From Alteromonadaceae bacterium XY-R5 (GTDB taxonomy: Bacteria; Pseudomonadota; Gammaproteobacteria; Enterobacterales; Alteromonadaceae), in contig LXWE01000012.1 in NCBI GenBank assembly GCA_001660395.1, forward strand, positions 28,777-92,776: 64,000 nt of DNA, given 5' to 3'. Numbering within the stretch: position 1 is the stretch's first letter; each line of letters starts with the position of its first letter. Below the pieces are notes generated by a model. The model searched no databases. It saw nothing but the letters and a program-made list of their open reading frames with translations, and was not told the origin of the DNA. Positions 24,115 to 34,242 of the stretch are shown piece after piece. Position numbers and translations under genes: made by a program.

Positions 24115-27100
24115 TCACACATTTGGAGGCCTGCGTAGATCAAGGGTGTGCAAACTTTCCGGGTGACTGGTTTCAGGTATGATCTGATAATGACCCGGAG
24201 TATGTCCAAAGGCGCTAAAGCGGGCTAAACGGCGGGCTTCGGCCTCGTTGCTGTTTACCGGGAAGGTTTCATAATTGCGTCCTGCTGGGTGCGCTACATG
24301 ATAGGTACAGCCACCAATCGCCCGCTGCGACCAGGTATCATAAATATCAAAGGTTAGTGGTGCGTCGACTGGCAATACCGGGTGTAATGCCATGCCTGCC
24401 TGCCAGGCTTTATAACGCACACCACCGACGGACACGCCATTAATATGGGTTTTCTGAAGCGGTATGGGGCGCTGATTGCAAGTGACGATATAACGACTGG
24501 GATCGGCACAGGTCAGTTTTACCTGTAAGCGCTCGGTCGAGCTATCGGTATAGCGCACTGTCCCGCCAATGGCGCCAGTCTCGCCCAGCACATGCCAGGG
24601 CTCTAAGGCCTGACGCAATTCCAGATGTACGCCCTCAAGCTGGACTTCACCACAAAATGGGAAGCGGAATTCTGCCTGAGCTTTAAACCATTCAGTGTCC
24701 ATATCAAAGCCGTGCTGTTTCAGATCTTCCACCACATCTTCAAAGTCCTGCCAGAGATAAAATGGCAGCATAAAGCGGTCGTGTAAGTTGGTACCCCAGC
24801 GCACCAGATGGCCTTTGGCTGGGGATTGCCAGAAGCGCGCAATCAGACTGCGTACCATTAATTGCTGGGCCAAACTCATGCGCGGATCCGGTGGCATTTC
24901 AAAACCACGGAACTCCACCAGCCCCAAACGCCCCGTAGGGCCATCGGGAGAATAGAGTTTATCGATACAAATTTCGCTGCGATGGGTATTACCCGTCACA
25001 TCCACCAGCATATTGCGCAGCAATCTGTCCACCAGCCAGGGCGCAGGTGAATGGCCTTCACCCGGGGCGGTAATCTGTGCCAGGGCAGTTTCCAGTTCAT
25101 ACAGATTATCGGTACGGCCTTCATCTACCCTTGGTGCTTGGCTGGTGGGCCCAATAAATAGCCCTGAGAACAAATAGGATAGGCTAGGATGACGTTGCCA
25201 GTGTAGGATCAGGCTTTTGAGCAAGTCTGGTCGGCGTAAAAACGGCGAATCCATAGTGGTGGCACCGCCTACTACCACATGGTTGCCTCCACCTGTGCCA
25301 GTGTGACGGCCGTCAATCATAAATTTATCTGCGCCTAACCGGGTTTGTCGCGCTTCTTCATATAGAGCTTCGGTGGTAGCGACACAATCTCGCCAACTGG
25401 AAGCCGGATGGATATTGACCTCAATTACGCCAGGATCCGGTGCCACGCGGATCACATTAATACGTGGATCAGATGGCGGTGGATAGCCTTCTATGTGAAG
25501 ACTTACTTTCATTTCATTAGCCGATTTTTCAACCTTTGAGATCAATTCTAGATAATCTTCAAGCGTCTCCGTTGGCGGCATAAATACACACAATTTGCCA
25601 TCTCGCGGTTCAATGCTCATCGCTGTTCGAACTGCGGTAGTGCTGGTGCTGACAAAACCTAATTGTTCAACCCTGTTCTGACGCTCATTATCCTCGCTAC
25701 TGCGGTAGACAAAAGGCTGCTGATGGAAATCTGGTAAAGGCTCGAGTTCTTCGGTTGGATCCGTTGGATGTATATAGGGATATTGGGCCGGAGACACATA
25801 AGGAAGCGATTCAAGTGGTAAACGAAAACCCGAAGGGCTATCCCCGGGGATAAGGTACAAATGTCCACGACGCAGTGACCATTTCTCTGAGCGCCATTGT
25901 CTTCCCTGTGCTTTGCTCTGCCAGCGTTGTACCGGCAGGACATAGCTGGTGGGCTGACCTAAGCCCCGGTTGAATACCCTGGCAAGTCTGTGTCTTTCCT
26001 CAGCATCTTTGAGCTTGTTATTGGCCGGACTTACATTGTCAGGCAAATTGGCTTCTTTGAGTAACCAGTGGGCAGGATCTTCATAGGCTGGTGTCACCAT
26101 GTCAGCTTCAATGCCCAATTGTTCGGCGACACCACGTAACAAGGATTCCGCATGTGTGACTGTTACATCTTCTTTGGGCGCTTCTAAGGCAATTAGATCC
26201 TGATCCTGCCAAATTGGCAGTCCATCTTTGCGCCAATACAAAGAGAAGGTCCAGCGAGGTAGGGATTCTCCCGGGTACCATTTTCCCTGACCATAATGCA
26301 GCATGCCCCCAGGGGCAAACCTGTTACGCAGGCGACGGATTAAGCCGTCGGCTAATCCCCGTTTAGTTGGGCCCACTGCATCAGTATTCCATTCACCTGA
26401 CTGAAAATCATCAATCGAGACAAAGGTGGGTTCGCCCCCCATGGTCAGACGCACATCCTGTTGCTGTAGAAGCTTGTCAACTTTATCGCCAGCACTTAGC
26501 AGGCGCTGCCAGCTTTGGTCTGAGAACGGCTTGGTAATACGTGGGTGTTCGGCAACACGATTCACCTGCATATCGAAACTGAAATCGACTTTGGCTTCGC
26601 TGGCAAAACCACTGATGGGAGCCGCGTTGCGAAAATGGGGGGTTGCAGCCAGAGGAATATGACTTTCACCTGTCAGTAAGCCTGAGGTGGGATCTAGGCC
26701 TATCCAGCCCGCTCCGGGGATATAAGCTTCAACCCATGCATGCAGGTCGGTAAAGTCGTGATCTGTACCCTGAGGGCCATCCAGGGCCTGTAAGTCGGGC
26801 TTTAACTGGATTAAATAGCCAGACACAAAGCGTGCGGCTATGCCTAAATGGCGTAGCACCTGCACCAATAACCAGCTTGAATCTCTGCATGATGCACTGG
26901 CTTTTTTCAATGTTTCTTCTGCCGTTTGTACCCCTGGCTCCATCCGAATCACATAGCCGATGTCCTGATTAACTCTGGCGTTTAAGTCCACCAAAAAATT
27001 CACCGTATTGTCAGCGGATTTCGGCAAGGTACCTAGAAATGCCTGAAGCAATGGCCCCTGCTCTTCAGGTTGTAAATAAATACTCAGATCGTCGCGAATT

Positions 27101-27426
27101 TCCTCGGCATACTCAAACGGCCATGACTCAGCTTGCTTCTCAACAAAGAAATCAAAGGGATTATAAACCGTCATATCGGCAATCAAATCCACTTCTATCT
27201 TGAGCTCCATCACAGGTTCAGGAAATACAAAACGCGCCAGCCAGTTACCATATGCATCCTGCTGGTGGTTCACAAAATGATTATCCGGTGACACCTTCAG
27301 GCTGTGAGAGAGCACTTTGGTGCGAGAATGGGGCGCAGGTCTCAACCGAATAATTTGCGGTTGTAGTGTTACTGGCCGATCGTACTTGTAATGGGTCAGG
27401 TGATAAATACTGGCTTTGATGGACAT
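24115..27426 (-). CDS. Transglutaminase / DUF2126 domain protein
   Basis: A large (1,103-residue) cytoplasmic protein. The first ~300 residues form a bacterial transglutaminase-like module: the N-terminal [20 protein letters not shown], then the catalytic cysteine in [20 protein letters not shown] and the histidine and aspartate in [19 protein letters not shown]. The remainder is the DUF2126 region ([55 protein letters not shown]), whose function is unknown. The frame opens further upstream, but [10 protein letters not shown] at 27426 fits the family start. Homologues usually sit beside alpha-E domain and second transglutaminase genes; none is seen here. The substrate is unknown. Confidence 0.9.
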   Translation of the reverse strand: MSIKASIYHLTHYKYDRPVTLQPQIIRLRPAPHSRTKVLSHSLKVSPDNHFVNHQQDAYGNWLARFVFPEPVMELKIEVDLIADMTVYNPFDFFVEKQAESWPFEYAEEIRDDLSIYLQPEEQGPLLQAFLGTLPKSADNTVNFLVDLNARVNQDIGYVIRMEPGVQTAEETLKKASASCRDSSWLLVQVLRHLGIAARFVSGYLIQLKPDLQALDGPQGTDHDFTDLHAWVEAYIPGAGWIGLDPTSGLLTGESHIPLAATPHFRNAAPISGFASEAKVDFSFDMQVNRVAEHPRITKPFSDQSWQRLLSAGDKVDKLLQQQDVRLTMGGEPTFVSIDDFQSGEWNTDAVGPTKRGLADGLIRRLRNRFAPGGMLHYGQGKWYPGESLPRWTFSLYWRKDGLPIWQDQDLIALEAPKEDVTVTHAESLLRGVAEQLGIEADMVTPAYEDPAHWLLKEANLPDNVSPANNKLKDAEERHRLARVFNRGLGQPTSYVLPVQRWQSKAQGRQWRSEKWSLRRGHLYLIPGDSPSGFRLPLESLPYVSPAQYPYIHPTDPTEELEPLPDFHQQPFVYRSSEDNERQNRVEQLGFVSTSTTAVRTAMSIEPRDGKLCVFMPPTETLEDYLELISKVEKSANEMKVSLHIEGYPPPSDPRINVIRVAPDPGVIEVNIHPASSWRDCVATTEALYEEARQTRLGADKFMIDGRHTGTGGGNHVVVGGATTMDSPFLRRPDLLKSLILHWQRHPSLSYLFSGLFIGPTSQAPRVDEGRTDNLYELETALAQITAPGEGHSPAPWLVDRLLRNMLVDVTGNTHRSEICIDKLYSPDGPTGRLGLVEFRGFEMPPDPRMSLAQQLMVRSLIARFWQSPAKGHLVRWGTNLHDRFMLPFYLWQDFEDVVEDLKQHGFDMDTEWFKAQAEFRFPFCGEVQLEGVHLELRQALEPWHVLGETGAIGGTVRYTDSSTERLQVKLTCADPSRYIVTCNQRPIPLQKTHINGVSVGGVRYKAWQAGMALHPVLPVDAPLTFDIYDTWSQRAIGGCTYHVAHPAGRNYETFPVNSNEAEARRLARFSAFGHTPGHYQIIPETSHPESLHTLDLRRPPNV

Positions 27427-27570
27427 GGGGTGTTCATCCTTGAAGAAGGTTACATCAATCGCTGGCGAATTGTTCTTATTTGGACAAAAACCCATCAATT
27501 AATCAATAGCCTGCGATTAATATTTATACTGGCAGGCGATTGGTTAGTCGAACAGATGTATGGAGTTGGA

Positions 27571-28593
27571 ATGAAGCATTTAGGAATTCTGTTTTTGCTC
27601 GTGCTACTCGCGGGGGATTTCGCGACTGCAGCTGTTGCACCCGTTCCCCTATATCGTGATCCTGTGTTTGACGGTGCTGCTGATGTGTCCATTGTCTGGG
27701 ATAAACAACAGCAGCAATGGCGTATGTTCTATACCAATCGCCGTGCTAGCCTAAGGCTGGATGACCCGAAGGATGTAGCCTGGGTGCACAGCACAAAAAT
27801 TGGTGTCGCTGTATCGCAAGGCGGCAGCCAGTGGCAATATCAAGGTACGGCTAATATTCCAACTGAGTGCACCGGCGAAACGCTGTGGGCACCAGAAATC
27901 TTCACCGACGGTAACACTTACCATATGTGGTTAACTGTGGTGCCTGGGATTTTTCATCGCTGGGGGGAAAAAGAGGCAAAGGCCTTTTTAGTGCATTTAA
28001 CCAGTCAGGATCTGAATCAGTGGCAATGTGCGGACAGATTATCCCTCGATTCTGACAGAGTGATTGATGCCAGTGTGATTAAACTCGACGACCAATATCG
28101 TCTCTGGTTTAAAAGTGAGCACGCCGGGAGTCGCATTTATGCGGTTAATAGCCCAGACCTGGTTCACTGGTCATCTCGACCTGAGCACCCCATTCTGGAT
28201 TTGCGTGGTGAAGGCCCCAAGGTATTTCGTTTTAAAGGCCAATACTGGATGATTGTAGATGTATGGAAAGGGTTGGCGGTACTGAGATCAGATGATGCTG
28301 AAAACTGGCAGCAACAACACACCAGGCTACTGGCAACTCCTGGCATAAGGCCCACTGACACAGCCAAAGGTCAGCATGCGGACGTGGTGGTTTCCCGGGG
28401 GCCTGATGGAGACGAGAAAGCCTATATTTTTTATTTTGTGCATCAAAGTGAAGAACCTGAAGCAAAAACTAGCAGAAGTTGGGGGCAGCGCACTGTCATT
28501 CAGGTGGCAGAACTTCAGTATCAAAACGGTGAATTAATTGCTGAGCGCAACTCACCCACCGACCTGGCGTTGTACCCGCCTACTGCAGATTAA
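27571..28593 (+). CDS. Secreted GH43-like beta-propeller protein
   Basis: A 340-residue protein with a signal peptide (MKHLGILFLLVLLAGDFATA) and repeats typical of five-bladed propeller glycosidases of the GH43/GH32 type. Examples are DVSIVWDKQQQQWRMFYTNR, LWAPEIFTDGNTYHMWLTVV, DASVIKLDDQYRLWFKSE and GEGPKVFRFKGQYWMIVDVW. An aspartate in the first blade (RDPVFDGAADVS), a glutamate in WAPEIF and a downstream acid could form the catalytic set, but I cannot confirm this. I set the start at 27571 (GGAG nearby), because the longer open frame upstream lacks a signal peptide start. It is transcribed divergently from the DUF2126 gene. A sugar substrate is not predictable. Confidence 0.8.
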   Translation: MKHLGILFLLVLLAGDFATAAVAPVPLYRDPVFDGAADVSIVWDKQQQQWRMFYTNRRASLRLDDPKDVAWVHSTKIGVAVSQGGSQWQYQGTANIPTECTGETLWAPEIFTDGNTYHMWLTVVPGIFHRWGEKEAKAFLVHLTSQDLNQWQCADRLSLDSDRVIDASVIKLDDQYRLWFKSEHAGSRIYAVNSPDLVHWSSRPEHPILDLRGEGPKVFRFKGQYWMIVDVWKGLAVLRSDDAENWQQQHTRLLATPGIRPTDTAKGQHADVVVSRGPDGDEKAYIFYFVHQSEEPEAKTSRSWGQRTVIQVAELQYQNGELIAERNSPTDLALYPPTAD

Positions 28594-28772
28594 CCGGTGC
28601 GTTTAAAGCTTTCGCTAAAAGACTGACAACCTTGAGTGACAGTAAACACCGCCTGCTCAGGTAATTCGAATTCTTTACGGAAATTCGCAATCGCCTCAGC
28701 GGCGCTTTTGGCGCTGACATAATGACGAACCCACTTATTGCGGGTATAGACACTAATGGTAAATACAGACAT
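28590..28772 (-). CDS. Small hypothetical protein (60 aa)
   Basis: I do not recognise this protein. It is a short basic product starting MSVFTISVYTRNKWVRHYVS, with a helical middle SAKSAAEAIANFRKEF. The start at 28772 has an AAGAG site; an upstream ATG would add 15 residues of poor quality. Its stop codon overlaps the stop of the convergent GH43-like gene. No signal peptide or membrane segment is seen. It could be a real small protein or a chance frame, although the composition looks protein-like. Confidence 0.55.
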   Translation of the reverse strand: MSVFTISVYTRNKWVRHYVSAKSAAEAIANFRKEFELPEQAVFTVTQGCQSFSESFKRTG

Positions 28773-28973
28773 GGAAACTCTTAGGGTTACGCCCATCCTT
28801 GTGCCTGAACAATTCATTGCGTTTGAATAGACAGATTGTCGATATATCCGTTCACTCAGTTAAGTGTCTTTGCACACTCTTTACGCACTTTTACCAGCCT
28901 TGTTCATTTCTTTGCACTCAGCTCGATAGACTAATTCGTCAGCCCCGGTGGATGAGTCAGTGTAGAGGTTTAA

Positions 28974-29906
28974 GTGAAAATTCGTCCTGTATTTATTATG
29001 GGGTGCCAACGGAGCGGTACCACAATGTTAGCTTCTCAGCTTGGCTTAGCCGCCAATGCTGTCGCATTCCCCGAAATGCAATTTGTCCATCGTCTGTTAA
29101 ACGCGGAATATCGCCAATCTCGTTCTGTAGAGCAGGCCTACAAAGACTTGGTTGGGCATTTCCGCTTCCGTGCAGCTGGCCTGAAAATGGAAAAACAGTT
29201 ATTTATCCGTGCTTATGAATCTTCGTCACTGGCAGAAGTCATCTGTTCGTTGATTAAACAAAATGCTCCCCATCTTGCGGATGCCAAAGAAGTTGTGTGG
29301 ATTGAACATAATCCACATAACCGGGACGGTGTTATGGATCTGCTTAATGCCTTCCCTGAGGCATTGTTTGTGCATATTTATCGCGATCCGAGGGCTGTTT
29401 ACTGGTCGATGAAATCCAATCCGCGCTGGAAATATGGCGAGCCGAGTAAGTTCGCCAACCTCTGGAATGATGCGGTTAGCAAATGTTACCTGTACGCACA
29501 GCAACTTACCGATCGTTGTCTGGAAATTTGTTATGAAGACTACGTCAGCCATCCGCAGGAACAACTGATCCGCTTGTGTGAATTTGTGAGATTACCTTAT
29601 CAGGAAAGTATGCTGAATGGCGGCGGTGTGCGTCTGCCAGGCTACACCGAACAACAACATAAGCTCACGACCAAACCGGCTGATGTCAGCCGCATTGGGC
29701 GATGGCAGGGGCGCTTATCTGAACTAGAGGAAAGCTATATCAAGGTGCATTGCTACGACTGGATGCGACAGTATGGCTATTTGACTGAACAGCGTCAGAT
29801 CCGTAAGTTTCGTGGTAAGGAAAAACTGCAATTCTACTTTTCAGGTCTTAAAGCAAAATGGCAGGCCAAATTTGTACGAGGCTACCAAAATCGTATGAGC
29901 GTGTAA
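28974..29906 (+). CDS. Sulfotransferase family protein
   Basis: A 310-residue cytosolic-type enzyme predicted to move a sulfate from PAPS to an unknown acceptor. The 5'-phosphosulfate loop FIMGCQRSGTTMLASQL is at residues 7-23. The 3'-phosphate loop LFVHIYRDPRAVYWSMKSN is near 125. A LCFEDYV-like segment (LEICYEDYVSHPQEQLIRLC) follows. The start is GTG at 28974. It has no operon partner: the next gene runs the opposite way and ends 3 bases from its stop. A role in modifying surface polysaccharide or a small metabolite is plausible but unproven. Confidence 0.85.
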   Translation: MKIRPVFIMGCQRSGTTMLASQLGLAANAVAFPEMQFVHRLLNAEYRQSRSVEQAYKDLVGHFRFRAAGLKMEKQLFIRAYESSSLAEVICSLIKQNAPHLADAKEVVWIEHNPHNRDGVMDLLNAFPEALFVHIYRDPRAVYWSMKSNPRWKYGEPSKFANLWNDAVSKCYLYAQQLTDRCLEICYEDYVSHPQEQLIRLCEFVRLPYQESMLNGGGVRLPGYTEQQHKLTTKPADVSRIGRWQGRLSELEESYIKVHCYDWMRQYGYLTEQRQIRKFRGKEKLQFYFSGLKAKWQAKFVRGYQNRMSV

Positions 29907-29908
29907 GA

Positions 29909-30328
29909 TTAAATATGTACTATCTGATGTCGCATCGGCGCTAATCTGGCCAACAATAGATTTTGGGTAGGCAGTGGCACCTGATTGGTTGTCATTGCCT
30001 GCTGTAATAATTCCACCATACGGTTAAAGTCAGCTTCACTGATGTGCATGCCTGTATGCACATCTTCCATGTTATCTCCTGTATAGACACATGGCCCATC
30101 ACTGATAAAACAAAGATGTTCAATCAACTTGTTTCGAAAACGACTGACTTTAGTTTCTGCAAAAAAATGGAATAGCTGCTTATCCTCACCAATTAATCCG
30201 ATTAAATCCTCAACAATTGCGCTAATTCCGGATTCTTCGCCCAACTTTTCATACAATGTGCCTGAGGATTGCAGGGAACAGGCGCTAATGCTGATAAGCA
30301 GACTTAATATGAAAAAGAGCGTTTTCAT
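29909..30328 (-). CDS. Truncated haemoglobin-like lipoprotein (group 1)
   Basis: A 139-residue protein with a lipobox (ISAC, Cys17) and then a globin of the truncated type: TLYEKLGEESGISAIVEDLI at the N-terminus, HFFAETKVSRFRNKLIEHLC in the middle and a haem-proximal histidine in HTGMHISEADFNRMVELLQQ. Group 1 truncated haemoglobins bind O2 or NO. A lipoprotein signal would place this one in the periplasm, probably membrane-anchored, which is unusual. It is the last gene of a four-gene operon and its start overlaps the DUF3034 stop by one base. Context suggests a sensing or redox role with the cupredoxin-like protein. Confidence 0.85.
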   Translation of the reverse strand: MKTLFFILSLLISISACSLQSSGTLYEKLGEESGISAIVEDLIGLIGEDKQLFHFFAETKVSRFRNKLIEHLCFISDGPCVYTGDNMEDVHTGMHISEADFNRMVELLQQAMTTNQVPLPTQNLLLARLAPMRHQIVHI

Positions 30329-31161
30329 TATAAATATCCATTCACGGACAGATACCAGCCTGTCTGATTGTTCGCCCCGGCAATACTGCCCAGATCCAGC
30401 CAGGCCAGAGTGAAGCTGACCGTTTTATTCGGAAACCAGGCGATGAAAATATCCTGCCAGTCATCTTCTTTTATCCCAAGTTGATCGGGCTTTTGTCGAT
30501 ATTCGATACCGAATGCCAGATGATTGTTAAGCAACACAGCGGTAGAGGTCTCAAATTGGAGACTTGCATGTTTATTCTCTGCTCCGAAACCTAATAAACC
30601 GAGCTGATTTGCCTGGGTATAACGACCCGTAAGGTTCCATAGCCAGTTGTAACCAAACGCAGCACCTAAGTGCAGTTTACTCGCAGAAAGGTAAAGGTCT
30701 GTTCCTTGCTCATGGCGGGCACCTAACAAATTAGCCACCAGCGGGTCCTGTAGTCTTTTATGCTGAATGCCGGCACTTAACTGAGGCCAGCGACTGTAGA
30801 CCAAATCACCATATATACGGATCTTGGCTGCGAATATATTCTGTTCTATTTGCAGTTCCAGCGCTGGCACATCAAAGCGCTGGTGGGCATATGACAATTC
30901 TATCCGATCATGCCAGTTCAACTGGGCGCCACACACATCCAGGCGATAATCCGATACGCTGGCACGGCTACAAAAACCATTTATCGCGATTTCATCTTCA
31001 CTGGCATATCCGGCCAATTGCGCCCAGGGCACTAAACCGCCACCAGCACTGCCTTCGACCTGACTAACCCCTGGCGTGGCCAATAGTTTGCCGTTTGCAG
31101 CGCCACATAGGTGGCTGAAAAATAACAATGTCAGCGGGAAAAGATATAAGTACTTAGTCAT
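30328..31161 (-). CDS. DUF3034 family protein (predicted outer-membrane)
   Basis: A 277-residue protein with a signal peptide (MTKYLYLFPLTLLFFSHLCG) followed by GKLLATPGVSQVEGSAGGG, typical of the DUF3034 family. The rest is rich in alternating aromatic strands (LDVCGAQLNWHDRIELSYAH, LYLSASKLHLGAAFGYNW) and ends in a terminal aromatic-leucine region (YLSVNGYL), like a small beta-barrel. Function is unknown. It sits between the GGDEF/EAL gene (8-base overlap) and the truncated globin (1-base overlap). Confidence 0.85.
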   Translation of the reverse strand: MTKYLYLFPLTLLFFSHLCGAANGKLLATPGVSQVEGSAGGGLVPWAQLAGYASEDEIAINGFCSRASVSDYRLDVCGAQLNWHDRIELSYAHQRFDVPALELQIEQNIFAAKIRIYGDLVYSRWPQLSAGIQHKRLQDPLVANLLGARHEQGTDLYLSASKLHLGAAFGYNWLWNLTGRYTQANQLGLLGFGAENKHASLQFETSTAVLLNNHLAFGIEYRQKPDQLGIKEDDWQDIFIAWFPNKTVSFTLAWLDLGSIAGANNQTGWYLSVNGYL

Positions 31162-33466
31162 CCACTGTCATTCCTTTTTCGTGTGGATTGAAGTTCTTCA
31201 ACCACGAGCAAATATCCTGTCCCGGTATAGGCTTGCTTAAGTAATAACCCTGAATACTGTCACAACCCATTTGTCTTAGCAGGTCTAAAGATGCCTGATT
31301 TTCAACGCCTTCAGCCACGACACTGAAGCCAAGTTTGTGCGCCAGTTGAATGGTGGAACTGACAATTGCCTGATCATTGGGGTTTTGATCGAGCTGAAGC
31401 ACAAAGCTTTTATCTATTTTCAGTTCCTCAATTGGCAGCATGGTCAATTTAGAAAGCGAAGATTGCCCTACACCATAGTCATCAATGGAAATACAAAAGC
31501 CGATTTCACGCAGTCGCTCTAGCAGTAAGGTGGTATTGGCTTCGTTGGTCATTAAATCCCGTTCAGTCAGCTCAAGGGTGACGTGTTCTGGGGTGATATC
31601 AAAATGGCCAATGCCGGCGAGCAAGTCGCTGTAAAAGCCCGGGCGATTAATATCCTGGGCGGAAAGGTTAATAGCAGCCTGAATCTTTACTCCCTGCTTT
31701 TGCCACTCAGCTAGCTGTTTCAGCACTGTGGATATCACCCATTGGGTCAGTTGTTGAATCAGCCCTGCTTGCTCCGCCAAACTCACGAATAACTCTGGCG
31801 ATACCCAGCCATGATTAGGTCGCTGCCAGCGGATCAGACTTTCTACCTTGTGGATCTTACCGTCTTTAAGGTTCATTTTGGGCTGATAGACCATGCGTAA
31901 TTGACCATCATCCACTTTTAATGCTTCACGCAAGTCTTCGAGCAGACTTAACCTTTCCATATGGGCTTCATCTTCGCCTGTTACATACATGCGTAAATCC
32001 AGACCTTCGCTGTGCGCCAGATCCATGGCGATTAATGCCCGCTTAATGAGTTGAATGGCATTTTCGCCGTCCTCAGGAAAGCGACTGATACCGCAGTGAT
32101 AAGTGAGTTTGAGGTGCAAATCATCAATATCAAAACTATTGGCCATTAAGGCGGAAAATTGCATCAGGCTGAGGGATTCAAGCTGATCATCTGCTAAGGG
32201 CAAAATGGCAATAAATTCGTCACCGCCAATGCGTGCATAAAGGCCCTGCTCGTGCATTTTGCGTAACCGAGCTGCAATTTCTAGCAAACATTTATCCCCG
32301 GTTTGTGGACCAAAGCTATCGTTGACGTGCTTAAATTCGCGAATGTTCAGGGCAAAGCATAAATAGGTGCCCGGTGTATTATCCAACGCCTGTTGCAGGT
32401 ATTGGCGTAAGCTATAGCGATTAAGCAGTCCGGTCAGTTGATCATGTTCGGCCTGATAGCGTATTTGCCGCTCTCGGGCATACACTTCATTGCCCATATC
32501 GATCATCGCCTGGCTGAGGGTTTGGATTTCCTCGGTGCCGTTTGGGCCTTGCTTATGTTGGTAATCTCCCGCTGCAAACTTTCGCGCCATATTCAGGAGC
32601 TGTTGTAATGGGACTGTCAGATTACGGGCTAATAAAATGCTGGCGGTGACAGCGATAACGAAGATGATGCCCGAAATCAGCATAATACCCAGTAATAAGC
32701 GGCTCATTTGGGATTGGCGTAAATGCTGATCCGATGACAACATCACCGAAATATGGCCGTCTGCGGTAAGCTCTTCACGACGATGAACATAGTTAGAATG
32801 ATTGAGTAACGAATACTCAGGCATATCCGCTTGCGACAATATTTCCGATGGTTGACCCAGCGAACTCACCAGTAGCTGACGTGATGGCCCCAGAAAACTG
32901 ATCCCAAGATTGGTCAGACGCGACAGCTCCATAGCCACATCCTGGTTAATCTGAAAACCAATAATTGCATATGCGCTGGGTCTGGGGGTGTGCACAGGCA
33001 ATAATAACAATTGATATAAGTGTCGATTAAATATCACAAAGTCTGTGCTACCTTGCTTGCGGGTGAGCTGACTAACGGTGGCCAGTAATTCCTGGTCATT
33101 GGTGATACCTGCCGGACTGGCGCTGATCAACTGGCCCTGCAGATTAGTCAGGAGCATGATTTGGCTGCCAATGCGGGCCGCATGATTTTCGAGTACGCTG
33201 ACGATGGTTTGCTTGTCTGCGCTGACAATGGCCTGTTTAAAGCCAAAATCTGCGGTAAGTACTCTGGCAGCGGTCAATAATATCTGTTCTTTCGCCCGCA
33301 GATACTGCTTTAAAATTTCCTGCCCCTGGGTGACATCCTGCTCAACCTGAATGCGGCTGTATTTCTCTGTCGACCACCAGGTCACACTAAGTATGGCTCC
33401 TGAGGTAATGAAAATTAACCCGCAGCATAACCAGATAATCTGACTTCGAAGGCTATGGTTTTTCAT
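31154..33466 (-). CDS. Membrane GGDEF/EAL cyclic-di-GMP protein
   Basis: A 770-residue signalling protein. Two transmembrane helices (SQIIWLCCGLIFITSGAILS and LLLGIMLISGIIFVIAVTAS) bracket a periplasmic sensor of about 260 residues. A HAMP segment (LLARNLTVPLQQLLNMARKF) leads to a GGDEF domain (RIGGDEFIAIL) and an EAL domain. The EAL motif reads ESL, but the other phosphodiesterase residues look kept (NLSAQDI, LELTERDLM, SIDDYGVGQSSL, LKIDKSFV, AEGVENQASL, QGYYLSKP). No I-site RxxD is evident. The start at 33466 overlaps the cupredoxin gene by 14 bases; a longer upstream frame is not supported. It probably senses a periplasmic cue relayed by its operon partners. Confidence 0.92.
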   Translation of the reverse strand: MKNHSLRSQIIWLCCGLIFITSGAILSVTWWSTEKYSRIQVEQDVTQGQEILKQYLRAKEQILLTAARVLTADFGFKQAIVSADKQTIVSVLENHAARIGSQIMLLTNLQGQLISASPAGITNDQELLATVSQLTRKQGSTDFVIFNRHLYQLLLLPVHTPRPSAYAIIGFQINQDVAMELSRLTNLGISFLGPSRQLLVSSLGQPSEILSQADMPEYSLLNHSNYVHRREELTADGHISVMLSSDQHLRQSQMSRLLLGIMLISGIIFVIAVTASILLARNLTVPLQQLLNMARKFAAGDYQHKQGPNGTEEIQTLSQAMIDMGNEVYARERQIRYQAEHDQLTGLLNRYSLRQYLQQALDNTPGTYLCFALNIREFKHVNDSFGPQTGDKCLLEIAARLRKMHEQGLYARIGGDEFIAILPLADDQLESLSLMQFSALMANSFDIDDLHLKLTYHCGISRFPEDGENAIQLIKRALIAMDLAHSEGLDLRMYVTGEDEAHMERLSLLEDLREALKVDDGQLRMVYQPKMNLKDGKIHKVESLIRWQRPNHGWVSPELFVSLAEQAGLIQQLTQWVISTVLKQLAEWQKQGVKIQAAINLSAQDINRPGFYSDLLAGIGHFDITPEHVTLELTERDLMTNEANTTLLLERLREIGFCISIDDYGVGQSSLSKLTMLPIEELKIDKSFVLQLDQNPNDQAIVSSTIQLAHKLGFSVVAEGVENQASLDLLRQMGCDSIQGYYLSKPIPGQDICSWLKNFNPHEKGMTVDD

Positions 33467-34115
33467 GAAACCTGCTCTCAAAAGTATCTCTTGGCGGCGG
33501 GGACTGTGTTGGGATTGATAATGTAATTTCACCTGATGCATTTGCTGTTGGCAGCTGCGCCAGTGGCAATTGCTCGCGAAACTCCGGGCGTTGTTGCTGC
33601 ATGGCATGCCACAGACTGATCACTGTGCTGTCAGCGGGTAGTGTTAAGGTAACAATGCCGTTTTTATCGCTACTTGCCACCGGGTTATTATTGGCTACAT
33701 AGATATAGCCCACCATAGCATCATGTATGTTGCATCCTAATACCACTACGCCAGCCTGTTCAAAAGCCAGGGGGTCCTTGGGCTGACCTGCATAAAGTTT
33801 CAATTCAAATGCTTTGGCCGGAGAAAATGAGTAAACATGATGTCGAATATCATCACTATTAGGAAAGCTGACCAATTGCCCTTTTTGCACCAGCAGGAGT
33901 GTTGGCACAAAGCGTTTATTCTGCTGATCCATGATCATATTCGATGGGCTGGGTGCGTTTATGTTTAAAGATGAAAAAGCTTCTACAACTGCGTTCTCGA
34001 GAGGATGACCATGCTGGTCAGTGATGTGTAAGGTTAAGCTGGTGGCAAGAGCAAATGGGCAGCTTACGAATCCCAGTAACAGCAGCGCTATGTTCCGTTT
34101 AGCCAACTTAATCAA
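33453..34115 (-). CDS. Cupredoxin-like (methylamine-utilisation-type) periplasmic protein
   Basis: A 220-residue protein with a signal peptide (NIALLLLGFVSCPFALA). A plastocyanin/cupredoxin-like fold follows: GQLVSFPNSDDIRHHVYSFS, then GVVVLGCNIHDAMVGYIYVA. The His...Cys-x2-His pattern is a type-1-like copper site. Such proteins are annotated as methylamine utilisation proteins, but no methylamine dehydrogenase genes are nearby, so that role is doubtful. The first gene of the cupredoxin-GGDEF/EAL-DUF3034-globin operon, it could be the metal- or redox-responsive element. Confidence 0.85.
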   Translation of the reverse strand: MIKLAKRNIALLLLGFVSCPFALATSLTLHITDQHGHPLENAVVEAFSSLNINAPSPSNMIMDQQNKRFVPTLLLVQKGQLVSFPNSDDIRHHVYSFSPAKAFELKLYAGQPKDPLAFEQAGVVVLGCNIHDAMVGYIYVANNNPVASSDKNGIVTLTLPADSTVISLWHAMQQQRPEFREQLPLAQLPTANASGEITLSIPTQSPPPRDTFESRFHEKP

Positions 34116-34202
34116 TGGCTTGTCTCCTTTGTGTCTGCAATTGGCTGACAGGAATATGTGGATGTTTTCCTTACTCTCCCAGTCTAGACCAAAAAATACA
34201 AA

Positions 34203-34236
34203 GGGGGCGCAGACGACTTAAAATCGTCTTGCGCCC
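34203..34236 (-). terminator. Rho-independent terminator after the TonB receptor operon
   Basis: On the minus strand a 12-base stem with one bulge (GGGCGC-A-AGACGA / TCGTCT-GCGCCC) precedes a T-rich run. It ends the two-receptor unit. Confidence 0.8.
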
Positions 34237-34242
34237 TAACAC

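Noticed and set aside
33453..34115. Methylamine utilisation role for the cupredoxin-like protein
   Set aside because: No methylamine dehydrogenase or accessory genes are in the neighbourhood, so only the fold is supported.
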